DNA of 41,786 nt from Halococcus salifodinae DSM 8989 (lineage in GTDB: Archaea; Halobacteriota; Halobacteria; Halobacteriales; Halococcaceae), in NCBI RefSeq assembly GCF_000336935.1, contig NZ_AOME01000108.1:40281-82066 (forward strand), in the 5' to 3' direction. The stretch's first letter is position 1; each line of letters opens with the position of its first letter. The notes below the pieces were generated by a model. That model saw only the letters and a program-made list of their open reading frames with translations, did no database searches and was not told the DNA's origin. Below are positions 28,515-37,223 of this stretch, piece by piece. Made by a program: the position numbers and the translations under genes.

Positions 28515-29950
28515 TGGGTATCACTCTCAGATTGCTGGTCGCTCGCTGGTGCATCCGCTTCGTGCATCTCAGATGTCTCATTCATTGACACCGCTCCGCC
28601 ATCCGCCGTCGCGTGAATCGATGCCCCCGATGAGGGCGTCGATACCGGTGGTGAGCCGGCACGATCGCGGTTCGCAATATGGTGATAGCCTACGTCGTGT
28701 TCGGGGTCGCCTGCCTCCTCGCGTCCCGGTACGGGTGAGCCACGAATCGCGTCGGTGAACTCGTCGTGAGCGCGGACGTTCGTTCCACGATAGTAGTCCG
28801 CAATCACCTCGCTGAACTCCTCGGCAGGCAACGTGTTCGGGGTGAGACCGTCGATCCGATTCAGTTGCGTTTCGAGCTGGTCAGTCCGGCGTTCGAGTTT
28901 CCGAATGAGGGTGGCAGCGTGAGTGTCGGACCCATCGTGCTTCCAGAGCCGGTATTTCTTCACGAACCACCCGAAGCCCGTGATGCTACCGAGACCCCCC
29001 GTCTCGGACGATTGGTCGATGACCGCCTCACCCGGAACGATACTCACGATCAAATAGTGCTCTTGAATCCGGTTTGTCTTCTCGTTGAGATTGATGCCCG
29101 CCGCCCGCTCATCAGCAATATCAGCCAAAATCTGCTTCCGAACTGCCTTGGTCATCGCCTCCTCACCGCTCCCGCTCATCAACCGATCTGCTTCTGCCTG
29201 ATACGCTTGCGCGCTGTCTTTCCACTGCGACCGCCGATGTGCGTAATCTGCCGTCCGCGTCGGCGAAACCCACTGAGCCCGATAGTCCACCGTCCCTTCA
29301 AACGCATTGGCGACCGCGCGCTCGGCCTTTCTCCGCGCTCCGTCGGATTCCAATCGGAGCGGGATCGCCTCGATCTCCATGCCGGCCATGTACCCCCCAT
29401 CATCCCGCTTGATCGCGGACTTCCCACGAATCGGCTTCTCGTGCTCAACGAGCGCTTGTGTCGGCGCATACCCCTCCCAATCGAACACGTCGATGTCCTC
29501 AACCAACGCGCCAAGCAGGGCCAGCCAGTCGCGCACGACCGGCAGACGAGTGAATCGAGCGAGCAGTGCGTCATTCTTGGGCTGTTCGAGTCGGCTTTCG
29601 TCGGGATTACTGTCGTGGATCATCTCTCGTTGGTGTAGGTGTTTTGAAAGAACCGCCGAAAGGTAGCTACGTGGCTCCAAATCGTCAGGGGCGGCAAACG
29701 TGGCGAGCAACATGAGACCGGCGAGCGCGAAGCTCCCAGCGATGCCGTAGAGTTGGTCCGATCCAGAAAGATGATCGATCGATACTCGGAAACCCAGCAT
29801 CGCCGGCAGCAACATGAGAATCAACCATTTCTTATCAATCCCCCAGAGTGTCGGGTCCTCAGTATAGCCAGCGAGAATCTTCTGTTCAGTGCCGGCGTCG
29901 GCAACTCGCTCGTGAATGCTGTTGATGAGGTCGCGTGGGTTTTGTTTCAT
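28511..29950 (-). CDS. Membrane-anchored T4SS component, PrgI/VirB3-like N-terminus
   Basis: A 479-residue protein. Two hydrophobic segments near the N-terminus (KKWLILMLLPAMLGFRVSI, about 40-58; YGIAGSFALAGLMLLATFAA, about 68-87) are followed by a long soluble part (KRDDGGYMAGMEIEAIPLRL, TVDYRAQWVSPTRTADYAHR). This matches PrgI/VirB3-type anchors fused to a VirB4 N-terminal-like domain; the split between this gene and the next (4-bp overlap) would divide the usual VirB3-VirB4 block differently from bacteria. The C-terminus is disordered and acidic. The assignment rests on context and topology. Confidence 0.66.
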   Translation of the reverse strand: MKQNPRDLINSIHERVADAGTEQKILAGYTEDPTLWGIDKKWLILMLLPAMLGFRVSIDHLSGSDQLYGIAGSFALAGLMLLATFAAPDDLEPRSYLSAVLSKHLHQREMIHDSNPDESRLEQPKNDALLARFTRLPVVRDWLALLGALVEDIDVFDWEGYAPTQALVEHEKPIRGKSAIKRDDGGYMAGMEIEAIPLRLESDGARRKAERAVANAFEGTVDYRAQWVSPTRTADYAHRRSQWKDSAQAYQAEADRLMSGSGEEAMTKAVRKQILADIADERAAGINLNEKTNRIQEHYLIVSIVPGEAVIDQSSETGGLGSITGFGWFVKKYRLWKHDGSDTHAATLIRKLERRTDQLETQLNRIDGLTPNTLPAEEFSEVIADYYRGTNVRAHDEFTDAIRGSPVPGREEAGDPEHDVGYHHIANRDRAGSPPVSTPSSGASIHATADGGAVSMNETSEMHEADAPASDQQSESDTQ

Positions 29951-29955
29951 GAATG

Positions 29956-31785
29956 TTAGTCAGCGAGTTTCGACTGCATCGTGGTTCGGTGCGGCCCGGA
30001 GCCATCCTGCTGCTCCTCCGAGAGATACGCCTCGTACTTCGCGTCGGCACTGTTCGGGTCACTGTGCTGGTTTTTGTCCAACTCCCGGACCTTCGCTGCG
30101 GTCGTCTCGGGGTTGCTCCCCGCGATTTTCTCGATGTCCGGTGAGGAATCCAGCGACCCCGATTCCGAAAGTCCCGACCGACTCTCACTGCTGGCTTCGA
30201 TCGCTGCTTCAGCACGGTCGCCTGGACTCGTATTCCCGGTTGCGGTGGTATCGGCGGACGAACTGCCGCTGTCGTCAGCATCGTCACCGCCGATACCAAG
30301 CCGGCTCGCCGCGGCCGCTCCTGCCGATTTCGCTGCCCACGCCGCCGTTCCCGGTATCTGGATGAAGAAATACGTCTGAATGATCGGAACGATCACCGCA
30401 AGCCCGAACAACGCCAGCAACACGATCATCCCGCCAATCCCATTGGTCGGGTTAATATCGACAATGAGAGCGGCCTTGAGGAAGACTGCCATCGGAATGA
30501 CCATCGTGAGGACGTTGACGTACTGCCAGAGACCCATGCTCGCGAACTGCTTGGCACGCTGCCACGGCGCGAGATACAAGATGAGTACCAGCACCGGGAA
30601 CACGTAGGGGAAGAAGTACACGAGGGCAAGGTGCCGCACCGCAAGTTCGACACCCATTCCAAGCACCGACGAAAGGATTCCCCCCGACCCGACGAAGGAC
30701 GCAGCAGCCGCTCCCACCGCGAGCTTGTCAATACTGGTCACTAATGATTTAAATTCTGCCGATGAGGGACGAAGCCACATCGTGATGTCGTTCACCACGC
30801 CGTGCATGAGCGTGATCGTCCCCCATGAAAACGCATACAAGAACAGAAACGTCACGAATTTCGTCATGAGATCAATGACACGGAACCGAGACATGAACGG
30901 GTTCACGGTCAACGAGAGACCGAGCACAACCACACCGATGCCGAGTATATAATTCAAGAGCGGATAGAGTCTGTCCATAAGAAGCTGTTCGTGTAACTGA
31001 CGGTACGACTTATCCGATGAGATACCGAGAACCCGCCGCCAGCTATCGTCAGCTTGTCCCGACACTGTTGCGTTCGTCGCATTCGTCCCGTTCGTGCCGT
31101 TCGTCGTATTTGTCCCGTTGATCGGCTCTCCGAAAATCCCGTTCCAGCCATCGTTTTCGGGGACTGGTGTCGAAAAGGAGAGATTATAGACGGTTCCGAG
31201 GCTGTCCGCAGCGCCAGTTTTGAATGAGTCCCCCAACCGCTTCAGTTGCCTATCCGTGAGACTGTCAATCTTCGATAGCAAGGGACCATCGGTCGGATCA
31301 CCATCGGTTGTGACTTCACTCGAAGCGTTTGAAGCGCTCAGTTGGTTTTCGATGATGTTCTTTGGTTTGGTGAACTCATTCGGTCCCATCGCCCCCCCGG
31401 AATTGAGGATGCTCTGGATGTTCCCAATCTTCCGGTTTTGTTCGAGTTGTGAGAGATCCCCGCTATTCAGCTCTTGGAGGTCTGAGCGAATCTCTTGTTT
31501 CTTGCTGTCTGAGAGATTCGCATACCCGAGATTCTGCCGTTTGAACTCCTGAATCGTCGCATTCACCGGGTCATCAGTCGAATTGCTGGTCGCGTTCGCA
31601 CCGGCTGCCGACGTGTTCCCTGCGGTTGTGTTCCCGGCAGATCCGTTCGCTTGTGCGGCGACAATACCACTTCCCCCGATCATTCCGACGACGCCACTCA
31701 TCACCAGCACGCCGACGAGCGCGAGAGCAACGACACGACGAACAGAAAGGCTACCGTCTTGCTCGGAACCGACTGTATCGGACAT
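29956..31785 (-). CDS. VirB6-like polytopic membrane protein of the T4SS
   Basis: A 609-residue protein. A hydrophobic signal sequence near the N-terminus (ALALVGVLVMSGVVGMIGGS) leads into an external domain of about 230 residues rich in N-glycosylation sequons (NGSAGNTTAGNTS and others). Roughly residues 275-475 hold several membrane helices (LLNYILGIGVVVLGLSLTV, FVTFLFLYAFSWGTITLMHG, YFFPYVFPVLVLILYLAPW, MIVLLALFGLAVIVPIIQTY). The tail is long and cytoplasmic. This topology fits VirB6/TrbL, the channel protein of conjugation systems. It lies between the pilin-like gene and the ATPases, as in many T4SS loci. Confidence 0.76.
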   Translation of the reverse strand: MSDTVGSEQDGSLSVRRVVALALVGVLVMSGVVGMIGGSGIVAAQANGSAGNTTAGNTSAAGANATSNSTDDPVNATIQEFKRQNLGYANLSDSKKQEIRSDLQELNSGDLSQLEQNRKIGNIQSILNSGGAMGPNEFTKPKNIIENQLSASNASSEVTTDGDPTDGPLLSKIDSLTDRQLKRLGDSFKTGAADSLGTVYNLSFSTPVPENDGWNGIFGEPINGTNTTNGTNGTNATNATVSGQADDSWRRVLGISSDKSYRQLHEQLLMDRLYPLLNYILGIGVVVLGLSLTVNPFMSRFRVIDLMTKFVTFLFLYAFSWGTITLMHGVVNDITMWLRPSSAEFKSLVTSIDKLAVGAAAASFVGSGGILSSVLGMGVELAVRHLALVYFFPYVFPVLVLILYLAPWQRAKQFASMGLWQYVNVLTMVIPMAVFLKAALIVDINPTNGIGGMIVLLALFGLAVIVPIIQTYFFIQIPGTAAWAAKSAGAAAASRLGIGGDDADDSGSSSADTTATGNTSPGDRAEAAIEASSESRSGLSESGSLDSSPDIEKIAGSNPETTAAKVRELDKNQHSDPNSADAKYEAYLSEEQQDGSGPHRTTMQSKLAD

Positions 31786-31817
31786 GAGTGTGGACAGTAA
31801 GAGTATCGGTCGGGCGA

Positions 31818-32315
31818 TTACCCGCTGCCTCCACTGCCAGTGTCGCCAGCGCTACACGCGTCCGGGTTGATCGGGCTGTTCTGCCCAGCCAAATCAACCA
31901 GTGCCGGCCCCAAGACCAAGAAGACGGTACCAACGAGCACACCGCCGATCAGCGCGTTGCCGATACTGTTTGTCCCTCGGCCTGGGATCATTTTCATGAT
32001 TCCAGCAGCGATCACCATCGAGAGAATGATCAGCCCGGCACTCCGCTGTATCAAATCGTGGATCGAGCCCAAAAACGACAATGGGCCGCCCTCACACCCT
32101 ACCTGAGCGGCTGCCGGTCCGCCCATCATCGAAAGCAGAGTGAGCGACAGCAGCGACAGGCGTCTCTTGCGCGTGCTCGTCGCGCGCTTGCCAAGTCCTT
32201 CTAGGAAGGTGTAGGAGAGACCTGCGAGCGCTGCGGGCACCGGAGCCTCCCGATAGGCTAATTGAGTGAACGATGCGACACGGTTTTGGACCGACGTAAG
32301 TCGTGAATTCGACAT
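31818..32315 (-). CDS. VirB2-like pilin candidate, first gene of the T4SS operon
   Basis: A 165-residue protein. ATG 32315 (MSNSRLTSVQNRVASFTQLA) is chosen because it follows the mirror-image promoter; a longer reading crosses that promoter. A basic segment and signal-like helix (RRLSLLSLTLLSMMGGPAAAQ) precede a mature part with two membrane helices (AGLIILSMVIAAGIMKMIPG; IGNALIGGVLVGTVFLVLGP) and a Gly/Ser-rich end with Cys residues. The signal peptide plus two helices is the VirB2/TrbC pilin layout. Its position at the head of the operon agrees. Confidence 0.72.
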   Translation of the reverse strand: MSNSRLTSVQNRVASFTQLAYREAPVPAALAGLSYTFLEGLGKRATSTRKRRLSLLSLTLLSMMGGPAAAQVGCEGGPLSFLGSIHDLIQRSAGLIILSMVIAAGIMKMIPGRGTNSIGNALIGGVLVGTVFLVLGPALVDLAGQNSPINPDACSAGDTGSGGSG

Positions 32316-32377
32316 GGGTGGTCTCTTTTTCGGGCACTCTCTCGTCTCGTGGTGCCGATACCGCCCCTCTCTCGTAA

Positions 32378-32501
32378 TGCAGGATATGACCTGTGGAGGT
32401 GTGTATTTTAAATTACATTGGGAATATAACCCTTGGCGGGGCAGGTAATGACATTTGTGCAATTGAAATTAAAATACACAACGCACAGTTCACATCCTGC
32501 A
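32378..32501. promoter_or_regulatory. Mirror-image divergent promoter of the T4SS and envelope operons
   Basis: Two arms of about 35 bp, 32378-32413 and 32468-32501, form an imperfect inverted repeat. Each reads, from the outside inward, TGCAGGAT(A/G)TGA, then CTGTG, then TGTGTATTTTAA. Each arm contains its own TATA box (TTTAAAATAC or TTAAAATAC), so the two promoters are mirror copies pointing outward. Transcription should start at the outer ends, about 20 nt before ATG 32520 and about 65 nt before ATG 32315. The CTGTG/CACAG boxes next to the TATA boxes are probable operators. Confidence 0.76.
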
Positions 32502-32519
32502 TCAGCAGAGAGACGACAT

Positions 32520-32996
32520 ATGTGCGAGACCGGAACTGATACCGAATCAGCATCCCTGGCAGACCTCGACCCCGACTTGACCCGTCTGTTTAGAAACCCC
32601 AACCGGACTTCACAAGAACTCGTTCGGACGATTTTTGGCCTCAAGCAAGGCGAGATACGCGCGTATTTCGCGCTCACTGCACAGCCTCATAGCTCTGCTA
32701 ACCATCTTGCCGACGCGCTTGATCAGCACCGACGCTACGCCGCTCGATCGCTTCGCGGACTCCACGATGTTGATCTTGCTGAACGCGAGCAAGAAGTCCT
32801 CGATACTGGCGGGCAAGGCTACGTCTATGACCCTGTTCCCGTCGAACAGGTTCAACAGTATCTTCAAAACCAACTGAACGAGTGGGTTGAACACCTCCGC
32901 GCTGAAATCGAAACCCTCGACAGCGAAATCGAAGCCGAACTCGCGTGCGATGGCGGCTCAGACGAGTGTTCCTGTGCTTACGAAACCGAAGGCTGA
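32520..32996 (+). CDS. TrmB-like winged-helix regulator beside the T4SS promoter
   Basis: A 158-residue protein. The HTH lies in GLKQGEIRAYFALTAQPHSS, NHLADALDQHRRYAARSLRG, with a wing-like GGQGYVYDPVP, then a coiled coil (QQYLQNQLNEWVEHLRAEIE) and a Cys-containing tail (CDGGSDECSCAYE) that could sense metal or redox. ATG 32520 lies immediately after the right promoter arm. It is first in the envelope operon and the natural candidate to bind both promoter arms. An in-frame upstream start (32433) would run through the promoter and is rejected. Confidence 0.76.
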   Translation: MCETGTDTESASLADLDPDLTRLFRNPNRTSQELVRTIFGLKQGEIRAYFALTAQPHSSANHLADALDQHRRYAARSLRGLHDVDLAEREQEVLDTGGQGYVYDPVPVEQVQQYLQNQLNEWVEHLRAEIETLDSEIEAELACDGGSDECSCAYETEG

Positions 32997-32999
32997 TCT

Positions 33000-33323
33000 A
33001 TGTTTGAAATGCAACGACGCGCACGAGAGGATAGCGTCGAACTGTCGCGCGAAGACGTGGCGGAGTGGTATGCCGGCTTGCGAGACGCGGAACTCGTCCA
33101 CTTCCGCGGATGGGACATCGAGAGCAAACCACAGTTTGCCCTCTCACCGACGGGGAAGCAAGTGTTCTGTCCGGCATGCGCTGCTCCTGCGGTGTCTGTC
33201 CGGGAATTTCTCACCGACGAATGGGTGCTGGAATGTAGCGGCTGCGAGGCGCTGTGGCCTGCCGGTGCCGACGCGGTGCGGGCGTTCGAGGCGTTTATAG
33301 AGGCTTCTGAGCAGTTTGTGTGA
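33000..33323 (+). CDS. Zinc-ribbon protein of the envelope operon
   Basis: A 107-residue protein that starts 3 bp after the regulator's stop. The N-terminal half looks like a small HTH-type domain (LSREDVAEWYAGLRDAELVH; LSPTGKQVF). The C-terminal half has CPACAAPAVSVREF and LECSGCEALWP, a two-CxxC zinc ribbon. It may assist the upstream regulator. Function not assigned further. Confidence 0.68.
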   Translation: MFEMQRRAREDSVELSREDVAEWYAGLRDAELVHFRGWDIESKPQFALSPTGKQVFCPACAAPAVSVREFLTDEWVLECSGCEALWPAGADAVRAFEAFIEASEQFV

Positions 33324-33334
33324 CCTGATTTACT

Positions 33335-35473
33335 ATGAACAGAAAAGGCCACGTCGGTATGACGCTCCTCGCGTTCGCGCCCGTCGCGCACGTGCTCGCG
33401 AGCGATGGGAAACTCCTGCTCGCCGTCCTGTGCTGGTTCGGGATTCAAGCCGTCGAACCCCTACCCGATCAAGATTTTCGCCTCCCGATGCTCACCCATC
33501 GCGGGGTGAGCCATTCACTGCTGGGCGTGTTCGTCGTTGGCGGGATTCTTGGCGGGGCTGGTTGGTTTCTCGGCGGACACGGGTTCAAGTTGCTGTATGA
33601 CCTGCTCTCGACGTTCGTGGGCGTTTGGGACTGGCTTCTCGGGTTGCTGCCGGAGCTTTCAGCATCGATTCTCGCGGGCCTCGTGCCGAACATACCGCCG
33701 GACGAGATCGTTACGACGCTCCAGCAGCAGGCCGGAGGGAGTGTGGATCGATCGTCGTTCGCCATATTCGGGTTCTTCATCGGCGCATACGGCGTGCTCG
33801 CGCACCTGCTCGGCGACGTGATCACCGTTCGGGGTATTAAACCGTTTCTCCCGTTCTCGGGCTGGCGGTTCTCGGTCTCGTCTCTGCGGGCGGACAGTCC
33901 GGTTGCGAACGCCGGTCTGTTCGGAGTGGGTGTGCTCGCTATCGTCGTCGTACTGGTTGCGACCGTACCGGGGGCGATCCTCGGAGCGGGTACGCCTGCC
34001 GACCTCTCGCCTGTCGGTGTCGCTGGTGCTCAGGATTCCGGCGCGCACAACGGCTCGGTACAGATCAACGACACACGCACGAACCAGACACAAGTCGTCT
34101 TGGAGAGCGTGACGCTCCCGCAGAATGGATATATCGTCGCACAGACCGGCAACGACTCGGGAAATCAGTCGGGCACGGTTGTCGGACATACCCAATACGT
34201 CCGTAACGGAACCTTCGAGAACGTCATTCTTGAGCTGAATGAGACAGCTGATGCGTCGTCGAAGCTCTCTGTGACGCTCTATAACGACTCTACCGGCGAT
34301 GAAACGCTGAATGTCACTGGTGGAATCGCGGACACTCCATACCGGACGGCGAACGGAACGCCAGTCCGGGATAGCGTGCAACTCGGGGCAAACGGTAGCG
34401 AGAGCATCGGCCAGAACCGGAACGCTACCACCACTAACGCGACGGTCGAACTCGATAGCACGAACAACACAACTGCGACGAACGTAACCATCACCGAAGC
34501 GACCCTTCCAGATGGAGGGTTCGTTGCTCTTCACGGTGAAGGATTCAACCAAAGCGGCACGCTCAGAGGCACCGAGATTGCCGCCTCGGGCTACCTCACA
34601 CCCGGCACACACCGGAACCTCACTCTCCCGGTCGAGCAAGGCGTTCCGGGCAGTTCCAACGTCTCGCGGCTGAACGATACCAGGGCGAACCTCTCGCTAG
34701 TCGCCTACCGGGATACGGACAACAACGCTCAGTTCGGTTACACCGCCTCGAAGGGTCGCAACGACACGCCCTATGAAACGTCAGACGGCGGGCCAGTGTC
34801 CGATACGGGCACGGTTGTCCTTGAGAGTAACGTCGAAAGAGTGAATCAACAATCACAGCCAGCAGCAGCGACGTTCTCGTTTGCCGATCAACAGGTGCAA
34901 CAGCGCGACGGTAACGCCTCTGTCGTCGTGCGGAACGTCTCGTTGGCAGAGGGCGGATTCATCGGAATACACACGGCGGACTTCTTGCCACCGACGCGAC
35001 AGCCGATCGATAGCGGTCTCGGCCACTCACAGTATCTCACGGCCGGGAATCATTCGAACATCATCGTCCGGCTCCCGCCCGGTTCGTTAGCGGGCAATCA
35101 GACGCTCGTCGCGGTGCCGTATCTCGACACGAACGGCAACCAGCGCTACGATTACACCCGTAGTGGCGGCGAGACTGACTATGCGTATATCGAGCAGCAG
35201 AACAACTCAACCGTCCTCATCAACGAGACTGCTACCGTTCGCGTACCGCGTTCACTCCGGGCGACATCGCCGGCCTCGACCTCCTCGATCACCTCGACCA
35301 CAGTCTCGGAAGAGCCGACTCAAACGGCGACGACCGATGGAAACGCGACCCGCGGTGCCGAAGGAGAGCAAAAAGGCCTCCTAAGCGGGTATTCGCTCCT
35401 CCAACTCCTTGGTGGCGCTCTCGTAATTGTGCTTGCACCAACCGTCATTAGACGACTGACGCGGGGGCGCTGA
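33335..35473 (+). CDS. DUF457/YdjM-like membrane domain fused to three extracellular repeats
   Basis: A 712-residue protein. Residues 1-225 are a membrane domain of the YdjM/DUF457 metal-dependent hydrolase type, with His/Asp motifs GHVGMT, LTHRGVSHSLLG (54-63) and HLLGDVITVRGIKPF (157-171). Residues about 235-670 form an external region of three repeats (each has LP-x-GYIVAQ, GGFVALHG or GGFIGIHT, then an NVIL/NLTL/NIIV strand and a YxDxxxD block) resembling haloarchaeal DUF7282 surface domains. The region is full of N-x-S/T sequons. A single C-terminal membrane helix (LLQLLGGALVIVLAP) ends the chain. It probably acts at the cell surface, perhaps in mating contact. Confidence 0.74.
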   Translation: MNRKGHVGMTLLAFAPVAHVLASDGKLLLAVLCWFGIQAVEPLPDQDFRLPMLTHRGVSHSLLGVFVVGGILGGAGWFLGGHGFKLLYDLLSTFVGVWDWLLGLLPELSASILAGLVPNIPPDEIVTTLQQQAGGSVDRSSFAIFGFFIGAYGVLAHLLGDVITVRGIKPFLPFSGWRFSVSSLRADSPVANAGLFGVGVLAIVVVLVATVPGAILGAGTPADLSPVGVAGAQDSGAHNGSVQINDTRTNQTQVVLESVTLPQNGYIVAQTGNDSGNQSGTVVGHTQYVRNGTFENVILELNETADASSKLSVTLYNDSTGDETLNVTGGIADTPYRTANGTPVRDSVQLGANGSESIGQNRNATTTNATVELDSTNNTTATNVTITEATLPDGGFVALHGEGFNQSGTLRGTEIAASGYLTPGTHRNLTLPVEQGVPGSSNVSRLNDTRANLSLVAYRDTDNNAQFGYTASKGRNDTPYETSDGGPVSDTGTVVLESNVERVNQQSQPAAATFSFADQQVQQRDGNASVVVRNVSLAEGGFIGIHTADFLPPTRQPIDSGLGHSQYLTAGNHSNIIVRLPPGSLAGNQTLVAVPYLDTNGNQRYDYTRSGGETDYAYIEQQNNSTVLINETATVRVPRSLRATSPASTSSITSTTVSEEPTQTATTDGNATRGAEGEQKGLLSGYSLLQLLGGALVIVLAPTVIRRLTRGR

Positions 35474-35477
35474 TTCG

Positions 35478-37223
35478 ATGGCGACAGCGACTGACTCGCC
35501 CGACAGCGACGGCACACGGTTGGGATCGCTCACTCGTCGTCAGTTCCTTGCGGGAGCGGCTGGCGCGGCGGCGGTGACGGCAGCACCCACCGCTCTCTCC
35601 TCCCCGGCGACTGCTGTCAGCATGGGAGAGAAGTCACCAACCGCCTATGGGGAAGCTCAGATCAGCCTTGACGGGTATCAAGAGCTTGCCTATTCCGAAC
35701 GAATGCAACAACAGAAGGGGAATGACTTTCAGTTCTCCAAGAAAGTCGATGCAGTCAAAGATCTCGGCTGTGATCCGAACGGTGGCACACCCGTTCAGGA
35801 CACGCTGAACAGCAAGATCGAGGACGGAATGCTCGTCGTGTTTCCCGGTGGGACATACGCGGCAACCGGCGAGATCAACCCTGGCGCTGACCGATACGGT
35901 ATCGTCGGGGAGGGCTATCAGAACAGCAAAAAGCCGCCGAAGCTCGGGGAGAATAGCGTCGTTTTCACGGTCGAAACCAACCAACCGATCAAGCTGTTCA
36001 ATTTCGGTGCCGCAGAAGCTCTTGTCGGAAATTTCGTCATCGATCAACGAAAGCGGGCCGCCCACGGAGGGGTAACAGCGCGCTCGTCTGGGAACGTCCG
36101 TGTCCGCGACGTTCGCACCGTCGGCGCACAGACGGCGGTCGGGAATGGCGATAGCACACCGTTTTTCTTTGAGCCGTTCGCTGAAGGCAAAGACTCGCTG
36201 ATCGTCTTCGAGCGATGCATCGCCCGCGGCGGCGGAATCCCCGGCACGAAAAACACCGGCGCGTCTGCGGGTATCGGTATCTTCCAGCGAAACGGCGCAG
36301 CGGGGCGTATCGTACTCAAGGACTGTGTTATCGAGAACATGGCCGACAACGGCGTGTACGGTGCCCGAACGACAGCGGAGGTCATCGTTCTTGGCGGTCT
36401 CTACCGCAACAACGACGTGTCACAGGTGCGTGTGAACGGTGACGCGCAGGTTGATGGTGTGGACATCGTTATCGACGAGGAAAACTACACCGGCCTCAAG
36501 AGCAAGTCCTACGGGCGAGAGCGTGGGCCGGGCTGGCCGGCGACGAACGGCCTCAAACTCGAAACAGATTCTGCCGGTTCGGTGACTGCTGGAACGGTAG
36601 TGAGAAAATGCGACATCCGGGCGATCTCCGTTGCGGATGAAAGCAGCATCGGCGGACTGGTCAACTTCTTCGCCTCAGCGGGGGGCGCAACGCTCGATAA
36701 CTGCCGATTGACGAACAACGTCCCCGGAACGACAGGCATCATCGCCAGCAACCCGAGCAACGCACCGAGTCAAGTGGGGATCACCGTCAAGAATTCGGTG
36801 ATCCAGGGCAACGGCGCGGGCCAGAACGCAGCCGTGAATATCAGTAGTCGCCCCCGCTCCCTTGTGAAAAATACCTGTCTCAGCTATCCCGGTGCGAGTC
36901 GGGATGATATTAAGGGTGCAGGTACGTCCAACGTGAGTTTCGTCGAGTGTAAGAGCGGAAGCGGTCTCAAAGCCCCGCAGCAGGTCGGGAGTGAAGGGAA
37001 TCTGAGTTCGCTGCCTGCTCCGAGCGTGAGCTACAACAGGTCTGGTGCTGCTGTCGGGAGCGGTTCTGGCGGAGGGCAGGAAGGGCCGAGAAAGGGCGTG
37101 CTTCTCGGGGTTGTGAATGGGTTTTTCATATTGCTACTCCTGCTGGTCGGGACGTTCGTGCTGTTCGTCGGAGGGATTCTCGGTGCGCTTGGTGCTCTCG
37201 TTTCGGTGATCGGCGGCGACTAG
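35478..37223 (+). CDS. Tat-exported parallel beta-helix surface protein with C-terminal membrane anchor
   Basis: A 581-residue protein. TRRQFLAGAAGAAAVTAAPT (residues 19-38) is a Tat signal. The body is made of repeated short strands (GNVRVRDVRTVGAQ, GRIVLKDCVIENMADNGVYG, VIVLGGLYRNNDVSQVRVNG, ATLDNCRLTNN, ITVKNSVIQGNGAG), the pattern of a right-handed beta helix as in pectate lyases and tailspike-like proteins. No catalytic site is identified. A Gly/Ser linker and membrane helix (NGFFILLLLLVGTFVLFVGG) anchor it. It follows the DUF457 fusion gene by 4 bp, so the two surface proteins should be made together. Its stop overlaps a convergent gene. Confidence 0.78.
   Translation: MATATDSPDSDGTRLGSLTRRQFLAGAAGAAAVTAAPTALSSPATAVSMGEKSPTAYGEAQISLDGYQELAYSERMQQQKGNDFQFSKKVDAVKDLGCDPNGGTPVQDTLNSKIEDGMLVVFPGGTYAATGEINPGADRYGIVGEGYQNSKKPPKLGENSVVFTVETNQPIKLFNFGAAEALVGNFVIDQRKRAAHGGVTARSSGNVRVRDVRTVGAQTAVGNGDSTPFFFEPFAEGKDSLIVFERCIARGGGIPGTKNTGASAGIGIFQRNGAAGRIVLKDCVIENMADNGVYGARTTAEVIVLGGLYRNNDVSQVRVNGDAQVDGVDIVIDEENYTGLKSKSYGRERGPGWPATNGLKLETDSAGSVTAGTVVRKCDIRAISVADESSIGGLVNFFASAGGATLDNCRLTNNVPGTTGIIASNPSNAPSQVGITVKNSVIQGNGAGQNAAVNISSRPRSLVKNTCLSYPGASRDDIKGAGTSNVSFVECKSGSGLKAPQQVGSEGNLSSLPAPSVSYNRSGAAVGSGSGGGQEGPRKGVLLGVVNGFFILLLLLVGTFVLFVGGILGALGALVSVIGGD

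Noticed and set aside
33659-34639. 326-residue frame on the minus strand
   Set aside because: Antisense to the DUF457 fusion gene; Arg/Val-rich without recognisable domains.
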